A DNA stretch of 64,000 bases from Gemmatimonadota bacterium (GTDB lineage Bacteria > Gemmatimonadota > Gemmatimonadetes > Longimicrobiales > Gaopeijiaceae), in the NCBI GenBank assembly GCA_016873995.1, contig VGVR01000005.1:1-64000 (forward strand), read 5' to 3'. Position numbers and translations under genes: made by a program. The notes under the pieces are model-generated. The model was not told where the DNA came from, made no database searches, and was given only the letters and a program-made list of their open reading frames with translations. Of this stretch, positions 63,275 through 64,000 are shown piece after piece. The number at the start of each line of letters is the position of its first letter. The stretch's first letter is position 1.

Positions 63275-64000
63275 TCACATCAGCTTGTACGCCGGCCCGC
63301 TCCCACCCTCTCTGGGCGTCCACCTCGGCCCGAGCACGTCGGTCGCCTTGCAGTCCACACAGTTGGGTGCGTTCACACGCAGCCCCCCGCCGGCGTCGCG
63401 CTCGTAGACACCCGCCGGGCAGAGGTGCACGAGCACCTCGACTGCTTCGGCGCTCACGTCTTCCTTGCGGATGAGGTGCGAAAGAATGTCGTCGCGGGTT
63501 TGATTCCCCGACTTGTAGACCGCGTCGACCTTGGAGAACGTCAGCTTGCCGTCGGGCACGAAGGGCTCGCTGTGCTCGCGATCCTCGCTGACCGTCTTGG
63601 GCGCGGCCGCGTCCGCCTCGATGGCGATGCGACCGCCCGGGAACACGCCCTTGGTCAGCGTCATCAGGCCCGCCTTCGCGCCGCCGACCACGAAGCCGCT
63701 CTTGAAGGCCAGGCGCATATTCCGGCGGTCGCGCAGGTCGCGCATGATCACGCTGGCGTCGACGGCGGACGTGTACCCGGCCAGCCCCGCGGCGGACGTA
63801 TCGCCCGACTTCAGCGCGGCGAAGACCTGCCGGGCTGCGTAGATCCCCGAGAGCATGGCGTAGTGGATGCCCTTGAGCGACGACACTTCCACGTACCCTG
63901 CCGCATCGCCGACGACCATCAGGCCGTCGCCGTGCCGACGCTCGGGCACGGAGTAGTAGCCTCCCTCGGGGATGGTTTTCGCGCCCCATTCGACGAGCTC
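63275..64000 (-). CDS. Electron transfer flavoprotein-ubiquinone oxidoreductase, C-terminal part (partial)
   Basis: The 3' part (about 242 residues) of ETF-QO, the membrane-bound flavoprotein that passes electrons from ETF to quinone; the start lies beyond the window. Visible are GDAAGYVEVSSLKGIHYAMLSG (FAD region), then the iron-sulfur end with LCPAGVYERD and NCVDCKATD. The canonical C-terminal cluster has four Cys: one before PAGVY and a CxxCxxC. Here the last reads CVDCKAT, so its third Cys is Thr. It complements the acyl-CoA dehydrogenase at 22857. Confidence 0.88.
   Translation of the reverse strand, partial: ELVEWGAKTIPEGGYYSVPERRHGDGLMVVGDAAGYVEVSSLKGIHYAMLSGIYAARQVFAALKSGDTSAAGLAGYTSAVDASVIMRDLRDRRNMRLAFKSGFVVGGAKAGLMTLTKGVFPGGRIAIEADAAAPKTVSEDREHSEPFVPDGKLTFSKVDAVYKSGNQTRDDILSHLIRKEDVSAEAVEVLVHLCPAGVYERDAGGGLRVNAPNCVDCKATDVLGPRWTPREGGSGPAYKLM

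Overview
The window is a high-GC bacterial chromosome segment with almost no gaps between genes. The gene set best fits an aerobic, Gram-negative heterotroph of the Gemmatimonadota or a close relative. Evidence is an alternative complex III cluster (ActA to ActF), a TonB-dependent receptor with a carboxypeptidase-like N-terminal domain, many lipoproteins, a SARP-type DNA-binding protein, a YpdA-type flavoprotein and TatA. This is inference from gene content, because no rRNA or other phylogenetic marker is present. No tRNA, rRNA, CRISPR array, insertion sequence or prophage was recognised.

Layout. 1-942: 5' part of DNA polymerase I, running into an almost pure C homopolymer at the window edge. 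1065-4646: cold-shock protein, Slt-type lytic transglycosylase and a lone ExbB/TolQ-like protein. 4748-12072: a lipM-like gene with a strange repeat-rich N-terminus, followed by a complete oppABCDF peptide importer. 12263-13810: a frameshifted SARP-like regulator and a Phd antitoxin with a stump of its toxin. 13813-18195: an exported DUF11-like protein and a broken TonB receptor. 18318-21614: gcvP and gcvH. 21696-28678: two complete toxin-antitoxin-like modules (PIN/Phd and a nucleotidyltransferase pair), an acyl-CoA dehydrogenase-tatA-trmJ operon, a GAF-GGDEF protein, an inositol-phosphatase-family enzyme and two gene remnants. 28684-36795: an FKBP lipoprotein and the complete actABCDEF cluster. 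37013-41203: moxR, DUF58 and TgpA-type transglutaminase operon. 41676-42190: a YafQ-like toxin and its antitoxin. 42249-45630: ABC exporter plus GT2 glycosyltransferase. 45792-48425: AbrB-like protein and a luxE-luxC pair. 48546-53552: YpdA-like reductase, a selenocysteine peroxiredoxin-like lipoprotein, YgfZ, a SirB1-like protein and a selenocysteine SelD. 53671-56235: Lon. 56488-61836: an operon of metallo-hydrolase, gamma-glutamyltransferase, Nudix hydrolase, amidohydrolase and NTF2-like lipoprotein. 62002-64000: a DUF4143 ATPase and the 3' part of ETF-ubiquinone oxidoreductase.

The most interesting result is a pair of in-frame UGA codons at catalytic positions 2.7 kb apart. One is in a secreted peroxiredoxin-like lipoprotein (UxxC motif). 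The other is in SelD, which makes the selenium donor needed to decode both. Each UGA is followed by a hairpin placed as expected for a bacterial SECIS element. Functionally, the respiratory genes (ACIII, ETF-QO, acyl-CoA dehydrogenase) feed electrons to quinone and on to an oxidase not seen here. GcvP and GcvH are two parts of the glycine cleavage system. Most operons are translationally coupled by 1-8 bp overlaps (ATGA, GTGA, TTGA, TGATG). Several genes are damaged: the TonB receptor twice, the SARP gene once, the ParE-type toxin truncated, and DUF4143 and DUF2442 remnants.
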